DNA of 64,000 nt from Burkholderiaceae bacterium DAT-1 (GTDB taxonomy: Bacteria > Pseudomonadota > Gammaproteobacteria > Burkholderiales > Chitinimonadaceae), in assembly GCA_019084025.1 (NCBI GenBank), contig JAHRBI010000003.1:484439-548438 (forward strand). The letters are read 5' to 3'. Shown here in pieces: positions 26,626 through 36,354 of the stretch. Under the pieces are notes generated by a model. It was not told the origin of the DNA. It saw only the letters and a list, made by a program, of their open reading frames with translations, and did no database searches. Positions within the stretch are counted from its first letter, which is position 1; each line of letters begins with the position of its first letter. The position numbers and the translations under genes are program-made.

Positions 26626-27054
26626 ATGAAAAAGCTTCTACTGAGTACGGCGATAGTGATTGCCAGTCTGGGCGCAGCCCATGCCGATGATGGTCGGCAG
26701 GTCTTGGGTACCCTCATTGGTGCCGCGACAGGTTCTGCCATTGGTCATGAAATGGGTGGGCGCGATGGCGCATTGGCTGGCGGCATGATCGGTGCGGCGG
26801 TTGGTGCAATTGCGATGTCTGACGATTGCTGCGATCGCGATCGCTATCGTTACCGTCGTGAGGTCATTGTAGAACGGCCAGCCTATGTATACCGACCCTA
26901 TGAGCGGGTGGAATATGTAGAGCGCGCCTATCCACGTTATGACCGTTACGATGACTGGCGCGAACGCCGCTATCGGGAATGGCGTGAAGAACGTCGTGAG
27001 CGTGAATGGCGCCATCACGAATGGCACGAACATCACCGCGATCATCGCTGGTAA
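26626..27054 (+). CDS. Exported glycine-zipper protein with basic/aromatic tail
   Basis: 142 residues. The ATG at 26626 is preferred over 26620 because GGAG (26615-26618) is 7 nt from it. Signal peptide MKKLLLSTAIVIASLGAAHA. Residues ~30-65 form a glycine zipper (LIGAATGSAIGHEMGGRDGA, then GGMIGAAVGAIAM) likely to pack in a membrane. The tail is rich in Arg, Tyr, Glu and His (YDDWRERRYREWREERRERE). Similar to periplasmic or outer-membrane glycine-zipper 2TM proteins of unknown role. Confidence 0.8.
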   Translation: MKKLLLSTAIVIASLGAAHADDGRQVLGTLIGAATGSAIGHEMGGRDGALAGGMIGAAVGAIAMSDDCCDRDRYRYRREVIVERPAYVYRPYERVEYVERAYPRYDRYDDWRERRYREWREERREREWRHHEWHEHHRDHRW

Positions 27055-27055
27055 G

Positions 27056-27439
27056 TCAGCGGCGAAAGAGATACTCGAACGTCAGAATACCTAATGCAGT
27101 CAGCGCAAACGAGCCCAGCATATGCATGCCGGCCGTAAGTAGTGCAGCACCCGGCTGACCTCGGTGGAGCATGGACACGACTTCGCTTGAAAACGTGGAA
27201 AATGTAGTGAGTCCACCGAGAAACCCCGTGATGGCAAACAATCGCCATTGCGGGGGCAGAGAAGGATGAAACGCAAAAAAAGCGAAGGCAAGTCCCACCA
27301 GATAGCCGCCAATCAGATTTGCCGCCAGCGTACCCAGCGGCATGATCGATTGTATCGCGTTTAACCAGAGGCCCAGCTGCCAGCGCAGCAAGGCCCCGAG
27401 CGCCGCCCCGATGGAAATAGCTGCGACGCTCCAGATCAT
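27056..27439 (-). CDS. crcB: Fluoride exporter CrcB/Fluc
   Basis: 127 residues, four transmembrane helices, dual-topology fluoride channel. Family motifs: [30 protein letters not shown] and [15 protein letters not shown] with the pore Phe and Thr residues. The start overlaps the stop of the ntrX-like gene (TAATG), so it is coupled to that operon. No fluoride riboswitch is visible, as expected for an internal position. It is tail-to-tail with the glycine-zipper gene, 1 nt apart. Confidence 0.93.
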   Translation of the reverse strand: MIWSVAAISIGAALGALLRWQLGLWLNAIQSIMPLGTLAANLIGGYLVGLAFAFFAFHPSLPPQWRLFAITGFLGGLTTFSTFSSEVVSMLHRGQPGAALLTAGMHMLGSFALTALGILTFEYLFRR

Positions 27440-28710
27440 TAACGCGGCTTCTTAATTACCTGCACGCCGAGTTGCTTCAGCTTGCGATACAAGTGCGTAC
27501 GTTCCAGACCCACCTTATCGGCCACGCGGCTCATATTGCCACCCTCCAGACCAATATGATGCTCGAAGTATGCACGCTCGAACTCATCGCGTGCTTCGCG
27601 AAGCGGCTGATCAAAATTAAATTGAGAGCTAGGTGCCGAGGCGGCAGATTGGCGCGAGGGCGCAAACTGCGCCAGCACACGGTTCACCGGCACTGCATCC
27701 ACGTCGGACTCCAGTGCGGTAAGCGCAAGGCTCTTGACGATATTGTGTAGTTGCTCGTGATTGCCAGGCCAGTCGTGCTGACGCAAGGCATTGAGCGCGG
27801 CCGAGGTAAAACGACGCGGCCCGAGTTTGGATGACTCCACTACCTGACTGAGGATGTGCTCAGCAAGTTCCGGAATGTCATCACGATGTTCGCGCAGCGC
27901 AGGCAGCGGCACTACCAGTTGTGATAGGTAGGCGAACAGGGCAGGATCGAAACGATCCAGCAGTTCGGGCAGGCTCTTGGCTGTAGCGCAAATCAGACGG
28001 ACATTGTGCTTTTCCAGCTTCGGCAGCAGCGCCATCAGGGCGCATTGTGCCTTGCGCTCGTAGTGACCCACATCACGCAGGAACAAGGTGCCACCCGCTG
28101 CGCGCTGAACCAATTCGGCACCATTCTCGATCATGGCATCCTGACTATCGGGTGCCACAAACGGAGTAGTCGGTGCGGTGAGGTAACGAGCGCACACCAT
28201 AAAGCCGCTGCCGGGTTCGCCGGTGAGCAATACCGGCATCGCCAGACTCTGTGCTTGATCGAGTTGCTTTTTGAGTTGCTGGATCAGCTGGCTCTTGCCG
28301 AGCGCGGCCAGTGAGTTATCCGGTGCCTTGGGTTGAATCTCGCCATGCTTGAGTGCGCGTTTGACTGTCGCCAGCAGCTTTTGCAGGCCGATTGGCTTTT
28401 CGAGGAAATCGAAGGCGCCGATGCGCGTGGCTTCCACTGCGGTATCGATGGTGGCATGACCACTCATCATTACCACCGGCATGGTCAGCTGACCATTGCT
28501 GGCCCATTCCTTGAGCAGGGTGACACCGTCGGTATCTGGCATCCAGATATCCAGCAATACCATGGCCGGTCGACCCTGATTACGCAGCTGACGGGCTTGC
28601 GCAGCATTTTCTGCAACAGACACCCGGTATCCTTCATCCAGAAGAATTTCTGACAGCAGTTCGCGGATACCGATTTCGTCGTCGACGATCAGAATTTCAT
28701 TGCTACCCAC
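27439..28710 (-). CDS. ntrX: NtrX-like response regulator with degenerate AAA+ domain
   Basis: 423 residues from a GTG start (GGAG upstream). The receiver domain is intact (LIVDDE, Asp54 in [12 protein letters not shown], Lys in DFLEKPIG). The central sigma-54-activator domain is degraded. Walker A reads GEPGSGFM, where GESGTGKE is usual, so the Lys is lost. Walker B reads TLFLRDVG instead of TLFLDEIG. The ~25-residue segment that normally carries GAFTGA is missing. The Fis-type HTH at the C-terminus ([20 protein letters not shown]) is intact. Probably a phosphorylation-controlled DNA-binding protein that does not activate sigma-54. Paired with the NtrY kinase upstream. Confidence 0.9.
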   Translation of the reverse strand: MGSNEILIVDDEIGIRELLSEILLDEGYRVSVAENAAQARQLRNQGRPAMVLLDIWMPDTDGVTLLKEWASNGQLTMPVVMMSGHATIDTAVEATRIGAFDFLEKPIGLQKLLATVKRALKHGEIQPKAPDNSLAALGKSQLIQQLKKQLDQAQSLAMPVLLTGEPGSGFMVCARYLTAPTTPFVAPDSQDAMIENGAELVQRAAGGTLFLRDVGHYERKAQCALMALLPKLEKHNVRLICATAKSLPELLDRFDPALFAYLSQLVVPLPALREHRDDIPELAEHILSQVVESSKLGPRRFTSAALNALRQHDWPGNHEQLHNIVKSLALTALESDVDAVPVNRVLAQFAPSRQSAASAPSSQFNFDQPLREARDEFERAYFEHHIGLEGGNMSRVADKVGLERTHLYRKLKQLGVQVIKKPR

Positions 28711-28748
28711 TCAAGTTCTCCCCAACAGCGTGGTCTTGCGTTGACACA

Positions 28749-30878
28749 CTATGCGGCTTGCGATGCAGCGACCGGTAAGTCGATGCGCACCGCGGCGCCA
28801 TGTGGTTCCAGATTCATGGCTGCAATCTGGCCGTGATGTTCGTCGATAATCTTCTTGACGATGGCCAGGCCCAATCCGGTTCCCTTTTTCTTGGTTGTCG
28901 CGTAAGGCTCAAAGATGCGTTGCAATATTGCATCATCGAAGCCAGGGCCGTTGTCCTCAACAGACAACCGTACCGAATTTGCCACAGATTCGGTACGGAT
29001 GACAATCCGTCCATCAGGACTTTCGCCAACAGCTTCTTGTGCATTCTTCAGTAAGTTGTGTACAACCTGCCTCAGAAGTGTTGCATCACCCACAATCATG
29101 ATTGGATCGGTGTTGTGGAAATGACGCACTATTAACGATTCTTCGTATAGTCCAAGCACTTCATCCAGCAATTCGCTCAGGTTAAGCGGCGCCAGTTTAG
29201 TGGCCGGTTGTCGTGCATATTCACGGAATGCATCCACCATTTTTTTCAATGCAGCGACTTGCGACACGATAGTCCGGGTCGAACGTCCCAGGAAATCGGC
29301 ATCGGCGGGCTCGAGTTTTTCAGCGAGTTTGAAATCCAGGCGCTCCGCCGCCAGCTGGATAGGTGTCAGTGGATTGCGGATCTCGTGTGCAAGCCGTTTG
29401 GCCACCTCACCCCAGGCCGCATCGCGCTGGGCACGCAGTAGATCGGTGACATCATCAAAGACCACCACGGCACCTGCGGCATCACCGGGAAGCTGTGTTC
29501 CGCGTAGCAGCAGCATGCGCGTACCTGCATCATGCGAGATTTCGACCTGCCTGAGCCACTGGCCGCGTTGGGCATCAAACTCTTGCTGGATACAATTGGC
29601 AAACGCTTCCAAGTGGGGAATCTCTTCGCGCCATTCCCACAGACGCAAGCTGGTGAGGACATCCAGACTGGCATGCAAAATGCCCTCGGCGCTGATATTG
29701 CCGCTGCGTAGCCGCCAGCGCTCGTCAAAGGCCAGTACGCCTGCTGTCAGGTTACCCAATACTGTTTCGAGATACGCCTTCGCAGCAGATTGTTCTCGTT
29801 GCTGCCGCTCGACCTGAGCACGCGCATCGGCCAACTGCCGGGTCATGCGATTGAAGCTGTGGGTGAGAATCCCTAGTTCGTCGCGGCTGACGACGGGCTG
29901 CATCTGTGAAAAGTCGCCCTGTGCCACGGCACGTGTTCCCGCTGCCAGTACGTTAAGGGGCGCTGAGAGCTTCTCGGATAAATACATGCCGAGTACAACG
30001 GCACCCAGCAGTGCAAGCAACAGAGCCAGCGTCAGGGTTTCGCCGAACATCTTTTTCAGGCCATCCCGCTGGACTTCGAGGGCTTTGTAACTGGTACGGA
30101 CTTCTTCCACGAGCTGGGTATCCGCCGCGAGTTTTTGCGGAATGGGCTGAATCAGCTGCAGCACGCGTGCTTCACCAAAAAAACCGCCGGGAGCGACGCG
30201 TACCAGTACCCGCGCCGCCAGACCATACGGTGGGGCATTCACGATTCGCTGGATCGGGATATGGTCTGCAATCTGGCGAAGCTCCGTGGCACTTGGTGCT
30301 TCAGGAAAGGGCGCCGCCAGCTCATCGCGGGCATCCACAATGATCCGACCCTTGCTATCAAACAGGGTGGCCTCGCGGACATTGTCGTATTCGCGCAGAC
30401 GGGTCAGTGTGACCAAGGCTTCGGACTTGGTTTTATTGCCGATATCCTCCGCCATGATGTCGGCCTTGTGACGCAAATCTTTCAACGAGTTATCTAATAC
30501 GATCGATCCAAGCGTTAGCCCGCGCTCTAGCGCACTTTCAACACGTGGGTCGAACCAGGACTCGATGCTCTTCGTAAGAAACTGCACCGACATCGTGTAC
30601 AGCAAAATACCAGGCAGAATCGCCACCAGTGCAAACATCAGCGTCATCCGCCAGGCAAGCCGTGAGCCAAACAGTCGCGCTTTAACCTGCAGACGCAGTC
30701 GCCACAGGCGATTGCCGACCATGGCGCCCAGGGCCAGCACCATTAATCCATTCAGCCAGACCAGACGCGGATAGTGGGTTTCAAAGACTCTGTTGTCACC
30801 ACTGGCCGTTGCCAGCATGAATAAGAGGATGGCGGCGAGCGAACCCACAACCAGAAAGACATTGCGCATCGACCGCAT
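28749..30878 (-). CDS. ntrY: NtrY-family sensor histidine kinase
   Basis: 709 residues, inner membrane. Transmembrane helices at ~5-25, ~38-55 and ~75-97, a periplasmic sensor part, a fourth helix near 285-305, then a HAMP domain (SEKLSAPLNVLAAGTRAVAQ), a PAS-like domain and the kinase core. H-box AHEIRNPLTPIQLAAERL with the phospho-His, N-box LLKNAQEAVG, G-boxes VEDNGPGF and KKGTGLGLAIVKKI. It phosphorylates the adjacent NtrX-like regulator. In betaproteobacteria this pair follows rsmB and a DUF4390 gene, as here. Confidence 0.94.
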   Translation of the reverse strand: MRSMRNVFLVVGSLAAILLFMLATASGDNRVFETHYPRLVWLNGLMVLALGAMVGNRLWRLRLQVKARLFGSRLAWRMTLMFALVAILPGILLYTMSVQFLTKSIESWFDPRVESALERGLTLGSIVLDNSLKDLRHKADIMAEDIGNKTKSEALVTLTRLREYDNVREATLFDSKGRIIVDARDELAAPFPEAPSATELRQIADHIPIQRIVNAPPYGLAARVLVRVAPGGFFGEARVLQLIQPIPQKLAADTQLVEEVRTSYKALEVQRDGLKKMFGETLTLALLLALLGAVVLGMYLSEKLSAPLNVLAAGTRAVAQGDFSQMQPVVSRDELGILTHSFNRMTRQLADARAQVERQQREQSAAKAYLETVLGNLTAGVLAFDERWRLRSGNISAEGILHASLDVLTSLRLWEWREEIPHLEAFANCIQQEFDAQRGQWLRQVEISHDAGTRMLLLRGTQLPGDAAGAVVVFDDVTDLLRAQRDAAWGEVAKRLAHEIRNPLTPIQLAAERLDFKLAEKLEPADADFLGRSTRTIVSQVAALKKMVDAFREYARQPATKLAPLNLSELLDEVLGLYEESLIVRHFHNTDPIMIVGDATLLRQVVHNLLKNAQEAVGESPDGRIVIRTESVANSVRLSVEDNGPGFDDAILQRIFEPYATTKKKGTGLGLAIVKKIIDEHHGQIAAMNLEPHGAAVRIDLPVAASQAA

Positions 30879-30890
30879 GGTGAACTCGGG

Positions 30891-31493
30891 CTATCGGTTA
30901 TCGGCAAATTCGAGATGGAAGCGGTCAGACTCTAGCTTCCATTGAGGGTCATCGGACAGGGATACCTGCATGGGCTTGGGTAAACGGCCAAGATCCAGCT
31001 TCATGACGATATCGCCGCCAATCCGGGTATCCAGCTTACGTGTCAGGAATCCGCGTTCGAACACCTGCCAATCACGGATGACACCAACAGCCGCGAGGGC
31101 ATCGGACAGGCGATCGTAACTCTGATAAAGGGAACCCACGCCCACCCGGTAGGTATTGGTCAGCACGTGGTAACTCAGGCGTTTTTCAAGATGTGCGGTT
31201 GGCTCGAACCAGTCGCCTACGCGGCGCATTGCCCAGTACCAACGAGGCTGATTCAACACGAAATTGATGGAAAATGTAAGCGGAACGCCAGACTGCAAGG
31301 CGTTCTCATGGACATCATCCAGTGTGATCTGGTAACTCGCGTCGATCAGGAAACGCCCATCGCGCTGGGCGCTTCCCACCTGACTGAGTTTGATGGTGGC
31401 TGCCGATGCACTGCATGCAAGCAACAGGAAAATCGCCAGGGACAGCAGTCCTCTGACGTTAATCCTTGGCAAGCAGCGCGTAATAAAAACCAT
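30891..31493 (-). CDS. DUF4390 exported protein
   Basis: 200 residues with a signal peptide (LLSLAIFLLLACSASA). The mature part has TFSINFVLNQPRWYWAMRRV and SYHVLTNTYRVGVG, typical of DUF4390 proteins found between rsmB and ntrY in betaproteobacteria. Its 5' end overlaps the 3' end of rsmB by ~35 nt if the first ATG is used. The role is unknown; a link to envelope sensing by NtrY is suggested only by position. Confidence 0.85.
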   Translation of the reverse strand: MVFITRCLPRINVRGLLSLAIFLLLACSASAATIKLSQVGSAQRDGRFLIDASYQITLDDVHENALQSGVPLTFSINFVLNQPRWYWAMRRVGDWFEPTAHLEKRLSYHVLTNTYRVGVGSLYQSYDRLSDALAAVGVIRDWQVFERGFLTRKLDTRIGGDIVMKLDLGRLPKPMQVSLSDDPQWKLESDRFHLEFADNR

Positions 31494-32730
31494 CTTGTTG
31501 TAAATCTGGCAGCAATTGCCCGTTATTTGGCAGGGACGTGCTGAGCGAAATCTGTCGTGCGTTGCGAGTACGCGACAGAAATGCCTCGATCTGTTGTGCG
31601 TTTTCCTCAGGAAAGACCGAACACGTCACATACAGGAGTGTACCACCGGGTTTGAGGCAGCCCCACAATGCATCCAGCATAGATGACTGTTGCGTGGCGA
31701 ATTGCGCAAAATCGTCTGGTCGGCGCAACCATTTAATGTCGGGATGACGGCGTGTAACACCCGTGGCCGAGCATGGTACGTCTGCAAGGATGTGATCGAA
31801 GGGCTGACCATCCCACCACTGTGATGGATTGGCTGCATCGCCTTGCACCACTTTGGCGGATACACCGAGTCGATCGAGATTTTCGCGTACACGATTCAAA
31901 CGCTGTACGTCAACGTCCAGTGCTGTGACCGCTACATCTGCATATTCCAGCAGGTGCCCGGTTTTACCGCCCGGCGCACAACATGCATCCAGCACCCTGC
32001 TTCCCGGCGCAGGATTGAGTAAAGGTGCAGCCCACTGCGCACCTGCATCCTGTACCGAGCATAATCCTTCAAAGAAACCGGGGAGTTGGTCTACGCTAAC
32101 CGGTTGTTTCAGGCGAATGCCTTGTGTGCCGATGCCTTCTGCAGCAATGTCAGCTGCTTTGAGCGCGTCGAGATAGGCCTCGCGTGAATTCTTGCGCAGA
32201 TTCACACGCAAAGTCATGGGCGGTCGGCTGTTGTTGGCTGTCAGTACCTGTTCCCAGTGATCCGGCCAGGCACGCTGCATGGCGGCAATCCACCATTCCG
32301 GGTGATTCCAGTGAGCGTGCGGGTTTGCGTGGGCGGCTTGCATCAGCTCATCTTTGCGGCGCAGAAAATTGCGCAGCACGCCGTTTACCAGTCCTTTGGC
32401 GCGACCGCCATTGATGTGGCTGGCGACCTTCACTGCGTAATCGACAATTGCGTGCGGTGCCGAGCGCCCCCAGGCCAGCTGGTAAGTCGAAATCGCCAGC
32501 AGCGCATGAATCGGGGCCTCAATGTCCTGCCGCTGAATCAGTTGCTTCAGCATGAAACTGATTTCGCCATATCGACGCAGGGTGCCGTAGCTGATGTCCT
32601 GAATGGCACCGCGATGCCGGGCTTCCAATCCGGCTTCCTTGCGCCACACGGTATTCAGCGTATCGGTCAGATTCCGGCCAGCGAGTACTGCGGCTACGGT
32701 TTCGCCGGCAATTTTCTGCGTCTTGTACAT
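31459..32730 (-). CDS. rsmB: 16S rRNA m5C967 methyltransferase RsmB
   Basis: 423 residues from the ATG at 32730 (AGGA upstream). The N-terminal NusB-like RNA-binding domain (SYGTLRRYGEISFMLKQLI) precedes the SAM-binding methyltransferase: LDACCAPGGKTGHLLE (motif I), ALDVDVQRLNRVRENL, DHILADVPCSATGVTRRHPD with the catalytic Cys in PCS, and YVTCSVFPEEN with the second Cys. It methylates C967 of 16S rRNA. Part of the def-fmt-htpX-rsmB-DUF4390-ntrYX block on the minus strand. Confidence 0.96.
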   Translation of the reverse strand: MYKTQKIAGETVAAVLAGRNLTDTLNTVWRKEAGLEARHRGAIQDISYGTLRRYGEISFMLKQLIQRQDIEAPIHALLAISTYQLAWGRSAPHAIVDYAVKVASHINGGRAKGLVNGVLRNFLRRKDELMQAAHANPHAHWNHPEWWIAAMQRAWPDHWEQVLTANNSRPPMTLRVNLRKNSREAYLDALKAADIAAEGIGTQGIRLKQPVSVDQLPGFFEGLCSVQDAGAQWAAPLLNPAPGSRVLDACCAPGGKTGHLLEYADVAVTALDVDVQRLNRVRENLDRLGVSAKVVQGDAANPSQWWDGQPFDHILADVPCSATGVTRRHPDIKWLRRPDDFAQFATQQSSMLDALWGCLKPGGTLLYVTCSVFPEENAQQIEAFLSRTRNARQISLSTSLPNNGQLLPDLQQDGFYYALLAKD

Positions 32731-32779
32731 ACAGGTCCTGATAGGGTCACTTGCACGGTATGTATCCGTGCAAGCTGAT

Positions 32780-33643
32780 TCAATATGATTGGAAGCCGCC
32801 GCGTGCAATCTGCTGCAGGCGGGCAATGCGTTCTTCCGTTAATGGGTGCGTTCTGAACAGCTCGGCCATGCCGCTTCCGCTGAGCGGATTGATGATCATC
32901 ATCTGGGCGGTTTCCGGGTGCTGTTCGGCGGCGTGCATCGGTAAACCCTGTGCATAGCGTTCGATCTTGTACAGTGCATCAGCCAGCGCCAGAGGATCGC
33001 CACTGATGGCTGCGCCCCCGGCATCTGCCTCGAATTCTCGTGAGCGCGAAATGGCCATCTGAATCAGCATGGCAGCCATCGGTGCAAAGATTGCAATCAG
33101 AATGGCCACAATCGGATTGGTGCGTTCGCCATCACGGTTTCCGCCTGAGAAAAACAGGCCAAACTGTGCAATTGCACCAATCGCACCGGCTACTGTAGCG
33201 GTAATCGTCGAAATCAGGGTGTCACGATGACGAACGTGCGCCAGTTCATGCGCCATTACGCCGCGGAGTTCGCGATAGGTCAGCATGCGCATGATGCCGG
33301 TGGTGGCGGCAACCGCCGCATGTTCCGGGTCTCGCCCCGTTGCAAAGGCATTCGGCTGGTCTTCGTCAATCACATAGACACGCGGCATGGGTAGACCCGC
33401 CCGGCCTGAGAGTTCCTGCACCATGCTATAAAACTCGGGCGCGCTGTGCGCATCGACCTCTCGGGCGTTGTACATGCGCAGGACGACCTCGTCCGAATGC
33501 CAGTAAGCAAACACATTGGTTGCACCTGCAAACAACAAGGCCAGCAGCATGCCAGTCTGGCCACCCAATAAGGCACCCACGGTGCCAAAGAGGGCTACAA
33601 TCGCTGCCATCAGCAGCGTCGTTTTCATCCAGTTTCCATACAT
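32780..33643 (-). CDS. htpX: Membrane zinc metalloprotease HtpX
   Basis: 287 residues. M48-family protease in the inner membrane that degrades misfolded membrane proteins. Zinc-binding HELAH lies in [14 protein letters not shown], with the third ligand Glu in FEADAGGA. Two hydrophobic hairpins lie at ~10-45 and ~145-205. [12 protein letters not shown] and VYVIDEDQ are family-specific. Start at 33643 ([11 protein letters not shown]); the Met at residue 6 is an alternative. Confidence 0.96.
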   Translation of the reverse strand: MYGNWMKTTLLMAAIVALFGTVGALLGGQTGMLLALLFAGATNVFAYWHSDEVVLRMYNAREVDAHSAPEFYSMVQELSGRAGLPMPRVYVIDEDQPNAFATGRDPEHAAVAATTGIMRMLTYRELRGVMAHELAHVRHRDTLISTITATVAGAIGAIAQFGLFFSGGNRDGERTNPIVAILIAIFAPMAAMLIQMAISRSREFEADAGGAAISGDPLALADALYKIERYAQGLPMHAAEQHPETAQMMIINPLSGSGMAELFRTHPLTEERIARLQQIARGGFQSY

Positions 33644-33708
33644 GATTCAGCGTCCCTTCCCAAAGGCACAATCTCCTTGTGTTGAGATCGTGGTGGGCCA
33701 GCAAAGTT

Positions 33709-34641
33709 TCAAGCAGCGGAAAGCGTAAAGAACTGCATACCTGCGACCAGTGGCAGCCCCGTCAGCAAGGCCGAGGCACTCAGGCGTTTGCCACCCGGAC
33801 GTTGGAGTTCTGTGAGATTGATTGCACCCTCGCCACATGCCACCACAATGCCTTCAGGTCCGGCAGACAGGATTTCTCCGGGCTTGCCTGATCCCTGAAC
33901 CAGGGTGCCACGCCAGAATTTGATGGTTTCCTCATTCAGGGTGCTGCAAAGCGCCGGGAACGGGTTGAATGCGCGTAGGCGACGTTCGATGACCGTGGCA
34001 GGCAGTGTCCAGTCGACGTGTGCCTCATCCTTGCGGATTTTCTCGGCATAGGTCACGCCCTCCGCTGGTTGCGCGATGGCATTCAGCTGGTTCAGCTGAG
34101 CCAGGGTCGACACAATGGCGTCGCCACCGAGTGTGGCCAGTTTGTCATGCAGGCTGGCAGTGGTATCGTCCGCGGCGATCGGCAGACGATGCATGGACAG
34201 CATGGCACCTGTATCCAGTCCTGCATCCATCTGCATGATGGTAATGCCAGTTTCTGCATCGCCCGATTCGATGGCTCGATGAATGGGCGCCGCTCCGCGC
34301 CAGCGCGGGAGCAGGCTGGCGTGAATGTTGATACAGCCACGGCGTGGTAGATCCAGCACGGCTTGCGGCAGGATAATGCCGTAGGCGGCTACGATTATGG
34401 CATCGACGTCGAGTGTCCGCAGGGGGGCCTGCTGTTCTTCGGTGCGTAATTTTTCGGGTTGATAAACCGGCAGATTGTGCTGGAGCGCCAGTTGCTTGAC
34501 AGGTGAGGGCGTCAATTTCATCCCGCGACCGGATGGTCGATCCGGTTGGGTCAGTACCATGACAATTTCGTGGCCTGCGCGCATCAGGGCGTCCAGTGCG
34601 GTGGCAGCAAATTCGGGGGTGCCGGCAAAAATCAGTTTCAT
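33709..34641 (-). CDS. fmt: Methionyl-tRNA formyltransferase
   Basis: 310 residues, typical. Formylates Met-tRNAi using 10-formyl-THF. Motifs: IFAGTPEFAATALDAL, VLTQPDRPSGRGMKL, the catalytic NIHASLLPRWRGAAPIHRAI with Asn, His and later Asp, and ETGITIMQMDAGLDTGAML. The C-terminal OB-fold follows (VWKL-type region with GEGAINLTELQRPGGK). It follows def by 10 nt in the same operon. Confidence 0.97.
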   Translation of the reverse strand: MKLIFAGTPEFAATALDALMRAGHEIVMVLTQPDRPSGRGMKLTPSPVKQLALQHNLPVYQPEKLRTEEQQAPLRTLDVDAIIVAAYGIILPQAVLDLPRRGCINIHASLLPRWRGAAPIHRAIESGDAETGITIMQMDAGLDTGAMLSMHRLPIAADDTTASLHDKLATLGGDAIVSTLAQLNQLNAIAQPAEGVTYAEKIRKDEAHVDWTLPATVIERRLRAFNPFPALCSTLNEETIKFWRGTLVQGSGKPGEILSAGPEGIVVACGEGAINLTELQRPGGKRLSASALLTGLPLVAGMQFFTLSAA

Positions 34642-34651
34642 CCGGTGTCCC

Positions 34652-35155
34652 TTACATGGTCTTGCGCTGTTGCTTTTTCAGCTTCTGCACAATCCGGTTC
34701 AGTTTCAATTTGGATAACTTTTCTACGAATACTTTGCCATCCAGATGATCGACTTCATGCTGGATGCAAATGGCCAGCAAACCATCCGCTTCGATGCGGC
34801 GTGTTTTGCCGAATTCGTCTTGTGCTTCTACGACCACAGTTTCCGCGCGCGGTACTTCGTCGTAAATGCCCGGGACGGATAAACACCCTTCCTCTGCCAT
34901 GCATTCGCCATTACGCGACACAATGACAGGATTGCAGAGTGCCATGAGGCCGGTTTTGTCTTCGCTGACATCGATGACGACAAGGCGCTTGTGCACGTCG
35001 ACCTGTGTCGCCGCGAGACCTATGCCTGGCGCGGCGTACATGGTTTCGGCCATGTCGGCCACCAGTGTGCGCAAAGCATCGTCGAATACGTCAATGGGCT
35101 TGGCGACTGTATGCAATCGCTCATCGGGATAGTGGAGAATGTTCAGAATGGCCAT
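34652..35155 (-). CDS. def: Peptide deformylase
   Basis: 167 residues. Removes the formyl group from nascent peptides. Three motifs are intact: [18 protein letters not shown] (metal-binding Cys) and QHEVDHLDG (His-Glu-His). Basic C-terminus. First gene of the minus-strand operon def-fmt-htpX-rsmB and onward; the promoter should lie in the divergent region 35156-35265. Confidence 0.97.
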   Translation of the reverse strand: MAILNILHYPDERLHTVAKPIDVFDDALRTLVADMAETMYAAPGIGLAATQVDVHKRLVVIDVSEDKTGLMALCNPVIVSRNGECMAEEGCLSVPGIYDEVPRAETVVVEAQDEFGKTRRIEADGLLAICIQHEVDHLDGKVFVEKLSKLKLNRIVQKLKKQQRKTM

Positions 35156-35190
35156 GTTTGCTTGCTACAGTAAACTGTTTGAATGCAGAA

Positions 35191-35202
35191 TCCGAATTCG
35201 GA
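35191..35202. promoter_or_regulatory. 12-bp palindrome in the def/LysM divergent region
   Basis: TCCGAATTCGGA lies between divergent def and the LysM gene. It overlaps a weak -35 for the LysM gene (TTCGGA, 18 nt, TAAAAT at ~35222). Possible operator; may be chance. Confidence 0.25.
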
Positions 35203-35265
35203 ATTCCCATGCACTCGGCATAAAATACGGAAAACTGCCTCTTTCGGCAGGCAAGGAATCACATC

Positions 35266-36354
35266 ATGCATATGTCCCTGCTTAAACGGCCAAGCTTTGG
35301 CCGCACGCTGCTGTCTGCTGCCATTATATCCCTTGGCCTGGCGGCCGGTGTGGTAAAGGCAGATGAAATTCGCCTGGCGGACAATGCGCCTGAGCGATAC
35401 GTTGTTGTTAAAGGGGATACCTTGTGGGGAATTTCTGGGAAATTCCTGAAAGATCCGTGGAAATGGCCGCAGATCTGGAACCTGAACAAGGAAGAAATTG
35501 CCAATCCCCACTGGATTTTCCCGGGCGATGTGATCGTCATGGATATGGAAGGCGGGCAGCCGCATCTGCGATTGCTGAAAAACGACGGCAACGACATTAA
35601 GCGGGATGCGCTGAAGCATGATCGCGTGTCGCCCGGCATTCGGATTACCCAGTTTGCTGATCAGGCCGCGCCTACGATTCCTGCTCACGCAATTGAGCCT
35701 TTCCTTGCACGCCCCATGGTCATCGATCGCCAGGCTTTCGAGGCGGCTCCTCGTGTTGCACTCGGGCCAGACGATCATCTCTCCTTCTCGGTGGGAGATA
35801 AGGTCTACGCGTCGGGCTTATCGGCAGATGTCGGGTCGATGTGGCAATCCTTCCGTGGTGGTCGTGAATTGAAAGATCCCGTGAATGGCGAGGTACTGGG
35901 CTATGAGGTTGAGTACACGGGTGATTTGCAGGTTGTGCTCAAGGGTGCGGTGTCAGGCCTCAAGGTGACGCGCTCAGTACAGGAAATCAATATTGGCAAC
36001 CGCTTGGTTCGCCGCGAAGATGGGCTCCTGCCAAGCTATGTTCCGCATGTGCCTTCGCGTCCTATCGATGCCAAGGTATTGAGTGCGCTGGGTGGCGGTC
36101 GTGATGTGGGAACATATTCCACGATCGTGATCAATCGCGGTGCGAATGCCGGCCTGGAGCTGGGGCACGTCCTGAATGTCTTCAAAGCAGCACGTGAACT
36201 GAATCGCGAAAACAAAAAAGATCCCGTGCTGTATGCGCCGGGTGAAAAGGTCGCCAATCTGTTCGTCTACCGGGTTTTCCCGCGTGTGAGTTACGCACTG
36301 GTACTCGATGCATCTCAGGCGGTTAGCCCGAGTGATGACGTCCGAAACCCTTGA
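35266..36354 (+). CDS. LysM-domain exported protein
   Basis: 362 residues. Signal peptide (to ~AGVVKA), then a LysM peptidoglycan-binding domain at ~43-95 (YVVVKGDTLWGISGKFLKDP, IWNLNKEEIANPHWIFPGD). The remainder is a conserved domain of unknown fold found in LysM proteins encoded upstream of dprA in betaproteobacteria. Periplasmic. SD AGGAA before the ATG. The 3' end overlaps dprA by 20 nt. Confidence 0.9.
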   Translation: MHMSLLKRPSFGRTLLSAAIISLGLAAGVVKADEIRLADNAPERYVVVKGDTLWGISGKFLKDPWKWPQIWNLNKEEIANPHWIFPGDVIVMDMEGGQPHLRLLKNDGNDIKRDALKHDRVSPGIRITQFADQAAPTIPAHAIEPFLARPMVIDRQAFEAAPRVALGPDDHLSFSVGDKVYASGLSADVGSMWQSFRGGRELKDPVNGEVLGYEVEYTGDLQVVLKGAVSGLKVTRSVQEINIGNRLVRREDGLLPSYVPHVPSRPIDAKVLSALGGGRDVGTYSTIVINRGANAGLELGHVLNVFKAARELNRENKKDPVLYAPGEKVANLFVYRVFPRVSYALVLDASQAVSPSDDVRNP

